This document shows, in pieces, positions 8,365 to 17,139 of a stretch of DNA of 39,430 nt; the stretch's first letter is position 1, and each line of letters starts with the position of its first letter. The translations under genes were made by a program, and so were the position numbers. Location: contig JBMTVT010000012.1 in assembly GCA_049451635.1 (NCBI GenBank), forward strand, positions 1-39,430, read 5' to 3'. The notes beneath the pieces are model-generated. The model was given only the letters and a program-made list of their open reading frames with translations, was not told the origin of the DNA and searched no databases. This stretch comes from JBMTVT01 sp049451635 (GTDB taxonomy: Bacteria > Bacteroidota > Bacteroidia > Flavobacteriales > Flavobacteriaceae).

Positions 8365-9873
8365 ATGTCAAAAACCAATGTAAAAGTAGCATCAGAAGAG
8401 CCTCAAATGTTTGGCCACCCAAAAGGCCTATTTTATTTATTCTTTGCCGAATTGTGGGAACGTTTCAGTTTCTACGGTATGCGAGCGTTGTTAACGCTTT
8501 ACATGGTTCAAGAAATTTTTAAGGCCATTGTAGAGCGTGATGCTGCAACCGCAGTGGTTTATGCATCCTACGGCTCTTTAGTATATGCATCAACAGTAAT
8601 TGGAGGTCAAATTTCTGATAAAATATTAGGAATGCGGAGCTCCATTTTTTTAGGTGGTATTTTAATGGCTTTAGGACATTTTGTTTTAGCTATTGAAAAC
8701 AATGTAGCATTCTTTTTAGCACTCTCTTTCATTATAGTTGGTAATGGATTTTTCAAACCTAATATTTCAACGTTTGTTGGTTCTTTATATGAAGATGGTG
8801 ATGTTCGTAAAGACTCTGGTTTTACCATTTTTTATATGGGAATAAACATTGGAGGTTTTGTAGCACCTCTTTTATGTGGTTGGTTAGCAGCAAAATATGG
8901 ATGGCATTATGGTTTCGGGTTAGCTGGAATAGGTATGTTAATAGGTCTTATTTTCTTTTGGAGTGGTATAAAAAATAATGTGTTTGGAGATAGAGGATTA
9001 CCACCAAGTAAAGAAATTTATGAAAAGAAAATTATAGGAATTCCACAAAAAATATTCATTCCAATTATAGCATTTTTAAGTGCGCCTTTAATTGCATATA
9101 TACTTTCTTGTTGGCAACAAAACTATGTAAGTTTTATATTTAAGTTTGTTGGTTTTGCTGTTTTAGCCTACATTATTTACATCATGTTGAAACTTGATAA
9201 TGGAGCTAGGAAAAAATTATTCATGGCGGTATTAATTACCTTTTTTATGACCTTATTTTGGGGATTTCATGAGCTTTCAGGAAGTGTTATTACCTTATTT
9301 GCATCAAGGAATGTGGATTTAGATGGCATCATGAATCCAGCTCAAACAAATGCATTAAATTCTATGTTCATTATTATTTTAGCAATTCCTATATCATTAT
9401 TATGGGCTTTTTTAGCTAAAAAGAATTTAAACCCTAGAACACCCTATAAGTTTGGATTAGGATTGGTTTTAGCTGGATTAAGTTTCTATATTCTATCAAT
9501 TAGTGGTGTAAGTGCAGATGAGAACGGTATGGTTCCTTTTGCATACTTATTTATCATGTATTTTATTATTTCTATTGGAGAATTATTTATGTCTCCAGTT
9601 GGATTATCAAAAATCACAGATTTATCTCCAAAAAATGTAGTAGCGTTCATGATGGGTGTTTGGTTTTTATCATCAGCCTACGCTTTTCAAATAGTTGGAT
9701 TTATTTCAGAACAATTAGCTGTAGAAAGTACCGATGTTAATGTTGGTGGGTTGGATACTTTATCTATTTATACCGATGGTTTCCTTTTAATAGCTAAATA
9801 TGCTTTAGGTGCAGGACTTGTTGTTATTGCTTTTTCTCCATTAATGAAGAAATTAATGGGCAAAGTGCATTAA
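8365..9873 (+). CDS. Proton-coupled oligopeptide transporter (POT/PTR family), first copy
   Basis: An inner-membrane symporter that takes up di- and tripeptides with protons. The 502 residues contain about 12-14 hydrophobic segments. The family motif ExxER is in ELWERFSFYGMRALLTLYM near the N-terminus, the PTR2 signature FYMGINIGGFVAPLLCGWL lies in the first half, and GELFMSPVGLSKITDLSP lies in the second half. The start is ATG at 8365, four bases after the DPP IV stop, which implies translational coupling. A second, longer paralogue follows after 32 bases. The two may differ in peptide preference; that cannot be read from sequence. Confidence 0.93.
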   Translation: MSKTNVKVASEEPQMFGHPKGLFYLFFAELWERFSFYGMRALLTLYMVQEIFKAIVERDAATAVVYASYGSLVYASTVIGGQISDKILGMRSSIFLGGILMALGHFVLAIENNVAFFLALSFIIVGNGFFKPNISTFVGSLYEDGDVRKDSGFTIFYMGINIGGFVAPLLCGWLAAKYGWHYGFGLAGIGMLIGLIFFWSGIKNNVFGDRGLPPSKEIYEKKIIGIPQKIFIPIIAFLSAPLIAYILSCWQQNYVSFIFKFVGFAVLAYIIYIMLKLDNGARKKLFMAVLITFFMTLFWGFHELSGSVITLFASRNVDLDGIMNPAQTNALNSMFIIILAIPISLLWAFLAKKNLNPRTPYKFGLGLVLAGLSFYILSISGVSADENGMVPFAYLFIMYFIISIGELFMSPVGLSKITDLSPKNVVAFMMGVWFLSSAYAFQIVGFISEQLAVESTDVNVGGLDTLSIYTDGFLLIAKYALGAGLVVIAFSPLMKKLMGKVH

Positions 9874-9905
9874 AATATATAACTGAAACTTTAATATAAC
9901 TTATC

Positions 9906-11648
9906 ATGGCAGAAAACTCAACCGATCAATTTTTTAAGAGTACCGTTTTAGGGCATCCATCAGGGCTATTTGTATTGTTTTTTACTGAAATGTGGGAGCG
10001 TTTTTCCTATTACGGAATGCGCGCATTATTAGTACTATTTTTAACAGCTTCTCTTTTTGAAGAAGGTTGGGGCTGGCCACGTGAACATGCTATGGCACTT
10101 TTTGGATCCTATGTGGGGTTGGTTTATCTCTCAACTATGATGGGTGGTTATTTTGCAGATAAAGTTATTGGGTATAGATATGCAGTTTTAGTAGGTGCAT
10201 TATTAATGACTCTAGGTCATGCATCCATGGCTGTAGAAACACAATGGTCTATTTATTTAGGTTTAAGTTTATTAGTTATTGGAAATGGTTTTTTTAAACC
10301 GAACATGACATCTATTATCTCAGAAATGTATAAAGATAGACCAGAAAAAAAAGATGGAGCTTATACGATTTTTTATATGGGTGTTAATTCAGGAGCATTT
10401 ATGGGCATTATTTTATGTGGCTATTTAGGAGAGCAAGTAGGGTGGAGCTTAGGCTTTGGTTTAGCAGGAATTTTTATGTTTTTTGGATTTATTCAGTTTT
10501 GGTTAGCACAAAATATTTTTGGAAATATTGGTTTGAAACCCAAAAAGAATGATGCTAACTCTATTGAAGCTTTAGATAACGACAAAAGAGTACCTTTTAC
10601 TAACTGGCAATTGGGCTTAATTTTATTGATGGTGATATTGGGAATGCTTTGGATTTTGAATGCACCAGCCACTACCATTTCTGGCGGAGACATTAATTTG
10701 TTTTCCTTTCTAGGAAACGAGGGTAATATTATAGTAATTTTAACAGCACTAGGACTGTTTCTTACATTATTGATTTATCGCTTTACACAATACTCAAACA
10801 TAACTCGCGATAAATTAATTGCCGTATCGTTTTTTGCACTTTTATCTGTTTTCTTTTGGGCAATTTTTGAACAGGCACCAGGTTCACTAACTATTTTTGC
10901 AAATGATTATACCGATAGAACTTTGGATGGAACATCAGCAACCATTTTTAGAATAGGAAATTCATGTATGGTAATTATTCCGTTAGGTATAATTACTTGG
11001 GTTTTATATTTGTTATTTAAACAAACCTTTGCCAAATATAAATGGGCAAATATCGTGTTAAGCTTAAGTTTTGTAATTGTTTGGGCTATAGCAATTTGGA
11101 TGTTAGTCAATCAATTTAAAAGTGAAAATTTAGAAATTCCAGCCTCTTGGTTTGCTAGTTTAAACTCTTTATACATAATCACACTAGCACCATTATTTTC
11201 AAAATGGTGGGAAAGTAAATATAATCCTTCTGCAAATGGTAAATATGGTATAGGTATGTTGCTTTTAGCTTTAGGTATGGCTTGTATTGCTTTTGGAGCT
11301 ATGGGTATTGAGCCAGGAGCCAAAACTGCATCTGTAAGTATTATATGGCTTATTTTGGTATATCTATTTCATACCATGGGAGAGTTATGTATTTCACCTT
11401 TAGGATTATCTTATGTAAGTAAATTGGTCCCTGCAAGAATGATTGCTTTTATGTTTGGGGTTTGGTATTTAGCAGTAGCTATTGGTATGAAAGGCGCTGG
11501 TGTATTTGGAGAGAATATTGATAAGATAGCTGATGAGAATGGTATTAGTTATTTCTTTTGGATGTTAACTATAGTTTCATTGGTTGTTGCTGTTTTTGCT
11601 ATTGCTATGAAACCAGTTATCAAAAAACTGATGCATGGTGTTCATTAA
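9906..11648 (+). CDS. Proton-coupled oligopeptide transporter (POT/PTR family), second copy
   Basis: A paralogue of the preceding transporter, 580 residues. The motif EMWERFSYYGMRALLVLFL (ExxER) and FYMGVNSGAFMGIILCGYL are conserved. The C-terminal half has GELCISPLGLSYVSKLVP and the same KKLM...H ending as copy one. It is about 80 residues longer, mainly through extra hydrophobic segments and loops in the middle (around 215-265 and 370-420). It is probably co-transcribed with DPP IV and copy one, and likely arose by tandem duplication followed by divergence. Confidence 0.92.
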   Translation: MAENSTDQFFKSTVLGHPSGLFVLFFTEMWERFSYYGMRALLVLFLTASLFEEGWGWPREHAMALFGSYVGLVYLSTMMGGYFADKVIGYRYAVLVGALLMTLGHASMAVETQWSIYLGLSLLVIGNGFFKPNMTSIISEMYKDRPEKKDGAYTIFYMGVNSGAFMGIILCGYLGEQVGWSLGFGLAGIFMFFGFIQFWLAQNIFGNIGLKPKKNDANSIEALDNDKRVPFTNWQLGLILLMVILGMLWILNAPATTISGGDINLFSFLGNEGNIIVILTALGLFLTLLIYRFTQYSNITRDKLIAVSFFALLSVFFWAIFEQAPGSLTIFANDYTDRTLDGTSATIFRIGNSCMVIIPLGIITWVLYLLFKQTFAKYKWANIVLSLSFVIVWAIAIWMLVNQFKSENLEIPASWFASLNSLYIITLAPLFSKWWESKYNPSANGKYGIGMLLLALGMACIAFGAMGIEPGAKTASVSIIWLILVYLFHTMGELCISPLGLSYVSKLVPARMIAFMFGVWYLAVAIGMKGAGVFGENIDKIADENGISYFFWMLTIVSLVVAVFAIAMKPVIKKLMHGVH

Positions 11649-11724
11649 TCGAAAAAACATTTAAAAAGTATCTTAATTAACGCATTTTTTGTAAGTTATG
11701 TACAGAATTTGCCACAAATAAAAC

Positions 11725-12198
11725 ATGAAAAAAATAATTTTTACATTGTTTGTAGTCGCTTTAATGTCGACTAATGGAATTGCTCAAGAGTCATTAACTT
11801 GGCATACCGACATGAATAAAGCCTTTGAATTGGCTGAAAAAGAAAACAAAACGCTTATGCTGTTTTTTACTGGTTCTGATTGGTGTGGTTGGTGCATTAG
11901 GTTACAGAACGAGGTTTTAAAAACCCCTGATTTTGAAAAATGGGCTAAAGACAAAGTTGTTTTAGTAGAATTAGATTTCCCAAGAAAAACACCTCAAGAT
12001 AAAAATATTCAAATTCAGAATTATCAAATGCAAAAGATGTTTAACGTACGAGGTTATCCAACGGTGTATTTTGCTAAACCAGAAAAAACTTCCGAAGGGA
12101 AAAAGAATTTAAATACATTGGGTAGTACAGGTTACGTTCGTGGTGGCGCTGAAAAATGGCTTGAGGTAGCCAATAACATAGTTGCTAGTAATCCGTAA
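11725..12198 (+). CDS. Periplasmic thioredoxin-like protein
   Basis: A secreted thiol-disulfide protein of 157 residues. A signal peptide (about 1-20, ending GIAQ) precedes a thioredoxin fold with the redox motif WCGWC, cysteines at 54 and 57. The following VVLVELDFPRKTP and the cis-proline region GYPTVYF match the thioredoxin_7/DUF255-like group found in Bacteroidota. The partner protein is unknown. It follows the peptide transporters by 76 bases, and its leader shares a 15/17 match with the DPP IV leader. Its stop is three bases from the convergent comEC stop. Confidence 0.88.
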   Translation: MKKIIFTLFVVALMSTNGIAQESLTWHTDMNKAFELAEKENKTLMLFFTGSDWCGWCIRLQNEVLKTPDFEKWAKDKVVLVELDFPRKTPQDKNIQIQNYQMQKMFNVRGYPTVYFAKPEKTSEGKKNLNTLGSTGYVRGGAEKWLEVANNIVASNP

Positions 12199-12201
12199 TT
12201 A

Positions 12202-14253
12202 CTAATAATTTATAATATAAACTCCCTCTTTACTGGTTTGGTGAAAAGGGAGTTTTCTTTTTTTGCAAATTTGTTCCCATTGCTCTATATAAGATTTGTA
12301 ATTGCTGCCATCAGCAATTATCTGTTTTGGGTTTATGGAATCTATAAGTCGGTTCAGATTAATTTTTGGCGATTGTCTCAAGAGTATGTAATCAGGCTTA
12401 AAAGATTTGATATTGTAAATTCCCAAGCTATCAATAACCAATATTTTTTTATTATTTAATTGGTAAATTGATTGAATATTTTCTTCTTCAATAGTATTAA
12501 TATGACTACCAACAACATAATCTTTAATGATTTTATTGTTCGATTTTGTTATGCTATCAAAATCATTAGCAACCAATATTTTGTTATTGAAATTGTTTCC
12601 TAACAGCGTGTATCTGCTTTTATGAAATACAATAAATTTATTGGAAGGTTTGTTATAATCAGTATAAATAAAAGCAAATTGAAGCACTATAATCGCTAAT
12701 AAAAAGAATTTCAAATTTGAATAATTCCTTTTAAGCAAAAGTCTGATAAATGTAATAATGAGTAAGTATGACACCAAAACATACAAAATGCTGAACGGAA
12801 TATCTTTAAAGAGAAAGGCTTCTTGTTGGGAAATCCATCCAACAAAATCATTCATTAATCCTATAATATAACCGTAAGTATTAGCTATGAAATTTGGTAA
12901 GATATTCAATACGGCTAAAAGAATAATCGCTATCCCAAATCCTAAAATGATTCCTAAAAGTGGAATAATTACCAAATTTGATAAAAAAAACAAACTCGGA
13001 AACTGATGAAAATAGTATAAACTTACAGGTATAATTCCAAACTGTGCTGAAACCGTTATGGTAAACGTGTGCCAGTATTTATCAATTAGCCAATATTTTT
13101 TCTTGGGTTTCCATAGGTTATATAAAAACGGGTCAATAGCTACAATAGCAAAAACGGCTAGGTAGCTTAATTGAAAACCAACATCAAACAAAAACAAGGG
13201 TTTTACCAATAAAATAATAAGCATTGAAATGGCCAGCGTGTTATAAATATTGGTTGGTCTTTTAAGGTTCAATGCAATAGTTACAATACTAAACATCGTT
13301 ACGGCTCTGGTAACAGAAGCAGATAAACCAGCTATTAACGCAAAACCCCACAAAATACTAACCAGCAAAATGGTTTTAATGAGTTTACCGTGTTTAAAAC
13401 GCTCTAGTGGTTTAAAAACAAAGGAAAGTATTAGTAAAATAATACCCACATGCAAACCCGATACTGCTAAAATATGTATCGCACCCGCATTGGTATAACT
13501 GGAATAAACGTTTTCACTAACGTCTTGCCGTTGACCTAATAATAGTGCATTAATAATGGCTAATTCATCAGGTTTAAAATTGTAGAGTATTAATTTTTTA
13601 TTGATAAATTCACGAATATTACCTGCGACTCCAAATAGTTTATGGGTATTGGAACTTACCTTTAAAATAGATTGGTTTGTTGTAGAAAGTTGATGATAGA
13701 TGTATTTCTTTTCAAGATAGTTTTTATAGTTAAATTGATTAGGATTTAATGGTTTGGTTAGGTTTTTAAAATATGTTCTGGTTATACAAATATCATCAAC
13801 TTTTAAAGCTGGTTTTAACGAGTCTTTTTCAATGTTTAATAATGATTTCCCTAATACCTTGCTACTATCAACTTCCATAAGATCGATAATATATTTATCA
13901 TAATAATTACCTGGTTTTAAAACTTCCCTTACTCTAAAAGTAATGGTTTTAATGGAATCTTTTTCCAATGAAATTTGATGCGTATAATGATTGAAAAAGT
14001 TTTTTTGGTTGTGAGTATTAGTTGTTAAAACCCCCAAAGAGATCATATTTATAAAAGCCAAAATACCAAACCATATAGTTTTTGTAAACTGTTTTTTTGC
14101 AATCAAATAAAAAATTAATAAGAGCCATGTTAAGAATAACGTAGTGTATAAGGATATGCCAAAAGGAACTTTAATTAAATAGCCTAAAATTATGCCGATA
14201 ATTAAGCAAATAGTTAATTTAATTATGGTAAAGTTGAGTAATTTCATACTCAT
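12202..14253 (-). CDS. ComEC/Rec2-type competence membrane protein
   Basis: A predicted DNA-uptake channel of the inner membrane. The 683 residues contain several N-terminal membrane segments, a soluble N-terminal region of the DUF4131 type (about 90-215), and the competence core LLGQRQDVS...AGAIHILAVSGLHVG (about 240-270) followed by many membrane helices. The C-terminal part (about 540-683) is soluble but shows no HxHxDH motif, so it is not an active metallo-beta-lactamase nuclease, unlike the longer Gram-positive proteins. The ATG start is at 14253; ATG at 14247 is also possible. It is the last gene of the surE-lpxB operon. Confidence 0.87.
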   Translation of the reverse strand: MSMKLLNFTIIKLTICLIIGIILGYLIKVPFGISLYTTLFLTWLLLIFYLIAKKQFTKTIWFGILAFINMISLGVLTTNTHNQKNFFNHYTHQISLEKDSIKTITFRVREVLKPGNYYDKYIIDLMEVDSSKVLGKSLLNIEKDSLKPALKVDDICITRTYFKNLTKPLNPNQFNYKNYLEKKYIYHQLSTTNQSILKVSSNTHKLFGVAGNIREFINKKLILYNFKPDELAIINALLLGQRQDVSENVYSSYTNAGAIHILAVSGLHVGIILLILSFVFKPLERFKHGKLIKTILLVSILWGFALIAGLSASVTRAVTMFSIVTIALNLKRPTNIYNTLAISMLIILLVKPLFLFDVGFQLSYLAVFAIVAIDPFLYNLWKPKKKYWLIDKYWHTFTITVSAQFGIIPVSLYYFHQFPSLFFLSNLVIIPLLGIILGFGIAIILLAVLNILPNFIANTYGYIIGLMNDFVGWISQQEAFLFKDIPFSILYVLVSYLLIITFIRLLLKRNYSNLKFFLLAIIVLQFAFIYTDYNKPSNKFIVFHKSRYTLLGNNFNNKILVANDFDSITKSNNKIIKDYVVGSHINTIEEENIQSIYQLNNKKILVIDSLGIYNIKSFKPDYILLRQSPKINLNRLIDSINPKQIIADGSNYKSYIEQWEQICKKRKLPFHQTSKEGVYIINY
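12219..12262 (+). terminator. Terminator of the thioredoxin gene, inside the comEC 3' end
   Basis: AAACTCCCT (12219-12227) and AGGGAGTTT (12247-12255) form a perfect 9-base-pair stem around a 19-base loop. The T-rich tract TTTTCTTTTTTT follows on the plus strand. It sits 20 bases past the thioredoxin stop and within the last codons of the convergent comEC gene. In the comEC direction no T run follows. Confidence 0.65.
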
Positions 14254-14271
14254 GTAAGATATAAAAATAAC

Positions 14272-14805
14272 TTAAAGAATTCTACGTGCTTCGGTAAAGG
14301 CTTTAAGCCAGTAAGATTCGTTTAAACCAGATATGATAACACCTTTACCGGTAGTGGCATGAATAAACTTAATATCGTTATTTCTTATATCAATAATTAA
14401 ACCTACATGGTTTATGGAATTTCGTCTGTTTTCTGTTTTAAAAAACAACAAATCACCTTTAAGTACATTTTTAAGTTTTATTTTATTACCGCGTTTTGCA
14501 ATATCTCTAGATATTCTAGGTAATAAAACGTCATATGCTCTAAACGATTCGTATATTAAGCCAGAACAATCCATTCCAGATTTTGTGGTACCGCCCCATT
14601 TATAGCGAACACCTTCAAATTGAACCGCGTAATCTATAATATCTTCTGCTTTGGATTTTTTAGAAACTTCAATTTTAGTAACAACGCTATCAACTTTTTT
14701 TGTGATTATTTCTGTTGAAGCTGTTTTTTTGTTTTTAGCCTTTTTCGAAGATTTACAACTGATAAAACTGAATATCAAAACAATTATGAGAAAGAGTTTC
14801 TTCAT
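14272..14805 (-). CDS. NlpC/P60 (C40) family lipoprotein, cell-wall endopeptidase
   Basis: A probable peptidoglycan endopeptidase cutting gamma-D-Glu-diaminopimelate bonds. The lipoprotein signal MKKLFLIIVLIFSFISC ends at Cys17, followed by a lysine-rich linker (18-52). The C40 domain (about 55-177) has catalytic Cys80 in KSGMDCSGL, His133 in INHVGL and a third polar residue His149 in FIHAT. At 177 residues it is a minimal single-domain member. I use the ATG at 14805 rather than the TTG one codon upstream. It starts six bases after the lpxB stop, so the two are co-transcribed with surE. Confidence 0.9.
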   Translation of the reverse strand: MKKLFLIIVLIFSFISCKSSKKAKNKKTASTEIITKKVDSVVTKIEVSKKSKAEDIIDYAVQFEGVRYKWGGTTKSGMDCSGLIYESFRAYDVLLPRISRDIAKRGNKIKLKNVLKGDLLFFKTENRRNSINHVGLIIDIRNNDIKFIHATTGKGVIISGLNESYWLKAFTEARRIL

Positions 14806-14811
14806 CAAAAA

Positions 14812-15924
14812 TTATGCTTGTGCAGATTTGTAAATTAAACTTGCTGTTTTTTCGCTAGCACCTTTTCCGCCTAAAGTCTTCTCTAACTGATAATATTCCA
14901 AAAATATCTTTTTTCTATTTTCAGAATCTAAAATCTTATCAAGTTCTTCCTTGAGCCTTTTTTTAGTGAAATCATTTTGAATCAATTCCGTAACAACTTC
15001 TTTATCCATAACCAAATTAACTAAAGAAATAAATTTTAAAGTAATAATGCGTTTGGCAATATGATATGAAATGGCACTTCCTTTGTAGCAAACCACTTGT
15101 GGTACTTTAAATAAAGCGGTTTCGAGTGTGGCGGTACCAGATGTTACCAACGCTGCGGTTGAAATACTGAGTAAATCATAAGTTTTATTGGTAATAAACT
15201 TAACTTTTTTTGATTTTATAAAACTTTCGTAAAAACTATAATCCTGACTTGGCGCACCGGCTATTACGAATTGATAATCTGGATAATCATCAACTAAACT
15301 AAGCATTACAGCAAGCATTTTTTTAATTTCTTGTTTTCTACTTCCAGGTAATAGAGCAATTATGGGTTTAACGCCTAAATCGTGAGTTTCTCTAAAATTA
15401 AATTCACCTGCTTGCTCGTGGTTTGTAATGGCATCAATTAAAGGATGTCCAACAAAAGTAACATCGTAACCGTGTTTTTTATAAAAATCTTCAACAAAAG
15501 GTAGAATAACGTACATCGCATCAATATCTCTTTTTATAGCTTTTACTCTACTGGCGCGAGAGGCCCATACTTGTGGCGATATGTAGTAATTGGTTTTGAA
15601 TCCTTCTTGCTTTGCCCATTTAGCTATTCGAAGATTAAACCCAGAATTGTCAATAAAAACAATGACATCTGGATTGAAATTTTTTATGTCTTCTTTACAA
15701 AAAGCAATGTCTTTAAATATTTTATTAAGGTTCGTAATCACTTCAATAAACCCCATAAAAGCTCGCTCTTTATAATGTTTTACTAATTCACCACAAACAG
15801 CCTGCATAAGGTCTCCACCCCAAAACCTAATGTTAGCATTTGCATCTACTTTAAGCATTGCTTTCATAAGGTTTGAGCCATGTAAATCACCGGATGCTTC
15901 GCCAGCAATGATGTAATAGTTCAT
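14812..15924 (-). CDS. lpxB: Lipid-A-disaccharide synthase
   Basis: This enzyme condenses UDP-2,3-diacylglucosamine with lipid X to form the lipid A disaccharide at the inner membrane. The family motifs GEASGDLHGSNLMKAM (N-terminus), MGFIEVI, FVGHPL and LLPGSRKQEI are all visible in 370 residues, a normal length. It is a GT-B fold glycosyltransferase of family GT19. The start ATG overlaps the stop of the upstream 94-residue gene as TAATG, which suggests translational coupling. It lies in the surE-to-comEC operon. Confidence 0.95.
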   Translation of the reverse strand: MNYYIIAGEASGDLHGSNLMKAMLKVDANANIRFWGGDLMQAVCGELVKHYKERAFMGFIEVITNLNKIFKDIAFCKEDIKNFNPDVIVFIDNSGFNLRIAKWAKQEGFKTNYYISPQVWASRASRVKAIKRDIDAMYVILPFVEDFYKKHGYDVTFVGHPLIDAITNHEQAGEFNFRETHDLGVKPIIALLPGSRKQEIKKMLAVMLSLVDDYPDYQFVIAGAPSQDYSFYESFIKSKKVKFITNKTYDLLSISTAALVTSGTATLETALFKVPQVVCYKGSAISYHIAKRIITLKFISLVNLVMDKEVVTELIQNDFTKKRLKEELDKILDSENRKKIFLEYYQLEKTLGGKGASEKTASLIYKSAQA

Positions 15925-16208
15925 TAAAAAAGTTTAAAAATAAAAGTGAAAACAGCAATAAAAACGGTAATTAATAGCACACCTCTAGCTCTGTAATCTT
16001 GTTTTTTTCTAATGAAAATAAAAAAAGCAACAAGGTTTAAAATAGCACCCAAACTTATAAGTTTCCCTAAAAAACCTTCGTTTGCAGCGGCTTTAATTAC
16101 CATAGAAAAATCATCACCTTTGCCTAATAGTGACGATGCTAAAAATAACCCCATAGTATTAGCAATTAAACCAACAAACATGCCAATAAAAATATCTTTT
16201 TTAATCAT
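15924..16208 (-). CDS. Small membrane protein of unknown function between surE and lpxB
   Basis: I do not recognise a named family. The 94 residues contain three likely membrane helices (about 6-28, 50-69 and 76-93) with short loops; the basic RKKQDYRAR between helices two and three suggests a cytoplasmic loop. The gene overlaps surE by eight bases and lpxB by one base, so it is held tightly within a lipid A operon. A role in the envelope is inference from position only. Confidence 0.75.
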   Translation of the reverse strand: MIKKDIFIGMFVGLIANTMGLFLASSLLGKGDDFSMVIKAAANEGFLGKLISLGAILNLVAFFIFIRKKQDYRARGVLLITVFIAVFTFIFKLF

Positions 16209-16977
16209 TTAAATTCCAAGTTTTTAATTTTTTTATAAAATGGTGGGCTGTTAAATCAAAATGAATTGGTACCACCGAAATATAGTTGTTCTCTAAAGCC
16301 CATTCATCGGTATCTTCACCACCATCTAAGTTAACAAATTTACCCGAAAGCCAATAATAATCTTTCCCTTGTGGGTTTTTACGTTTATCAAATTCTTCTA
16401 CCCAATTCGCTTTGGCTTGTCTGGAAATTTTTATGCCATTAATCTTTTCTGCTGAAACATTCGGCACATTTACATTCAAAACAACACCATTTGGCAAACC
16501 TTCTTTTAAAACTTTTTCGGCTATGGTTTTAACATATGGTTTTGAGGCTTCAAAATTGGCTTTCCAAGTATAGTCTAAAAGTGAAAACCCGATAGCAGGA
16601 ATACCTTCAATACCAGCTTCAACTGCAGCACTCATAGTACCGGAATAAATAACATTGATGGATGAATTTGACCCGTGGTTAATGCCCGAAACACATAAAT
16701 CTGGGGTTCTGTCTAAAATTTCTCTGATGGCTATTTTTACACAATCGGCAGGCGTTCCAGAGCAGCTATATTCTTTTTGAGGACCATCATCTATAAAAAC
16801 TTGTTCTGCATAGAGTGTAGAATTTAATGTAATGGCATGCCCCATACCGCTTTGTGGACTATCCGGTGCCACCACAACAACATCTCCAAGAGTGTTCATG
16901 ATGCTAATTAAGGTTCTAATGCCAGGTGCATTTATGCCATCGTCATTGGTAACTAAAATAAGTGGTTTTTTTGACAT
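16201..16977 (-). CDS. surE: 5'/3'-nucleotidase SurE
   Basis: A metal-dependent phosphatase acting on nucleoside monophosphates, in the cytoplasm. The metal site LVTNDDGINAPG is at the N-terminus (Asp11-Asp12), with SGINHGSN and YSGTMSAAVEAG further on, all diagnostic of SurE. The start ATG at 16977 gives 258 residues beginning MSKKPLILVTNDDG, as in other members. An upstream in-frame ATG at 17010 would add 11 residues (MCILAMFLSLN) and is less likely. It is the first gene of a five-gene minus-strand operon and diverges from the tail-specific protease gene. Confidence 0.94.
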   Translation of the reverse strand: MSKKPLILVTNDDGINAPGIRTLISIMNTLGDVVVVAPDSPQSGMGHAITLNSTLYAEQVFIDDGPQKEYSCSGTPADCVKIAIREILDRTPDLCVSGINHGSNSSINVIYSGTMSAAVEAGIEGIPAIGFSLLDYTWKANFEASKPYVKTIAEKVLKEGLPNGVVLNVNVPNVSAEKINGIKISRQAKANWVEEFDKRKNPQGKDYYWLSGKFVNLDGGEDTDEWALENNYISVVPIHFDLTAHHFIKKLKTWNLND

Positions 16978-17139
16978 ATTTAAGCTTAAAAACATCGCTA
17001 AAATACACAATTTCGTTAGGAAATAGGTAAATTCTTAGCTTTAACAAAAAATTAGTAGCGATTCCCTTTATTGGCATGGTTTTTTCTTTATTTTAGTAAA
17101 AATTATGTCGGGCTTTTATGGGCCAATAAATATTAATAG

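Noticed and set aside
16978..17139. TATTTTAG boxes upstream of both surE and the protease gene as possible divergent promoters
   Set aside because: They miss the TAnnTTTG consensus and lack a TTG at a proper distance, so I do not annotate them.
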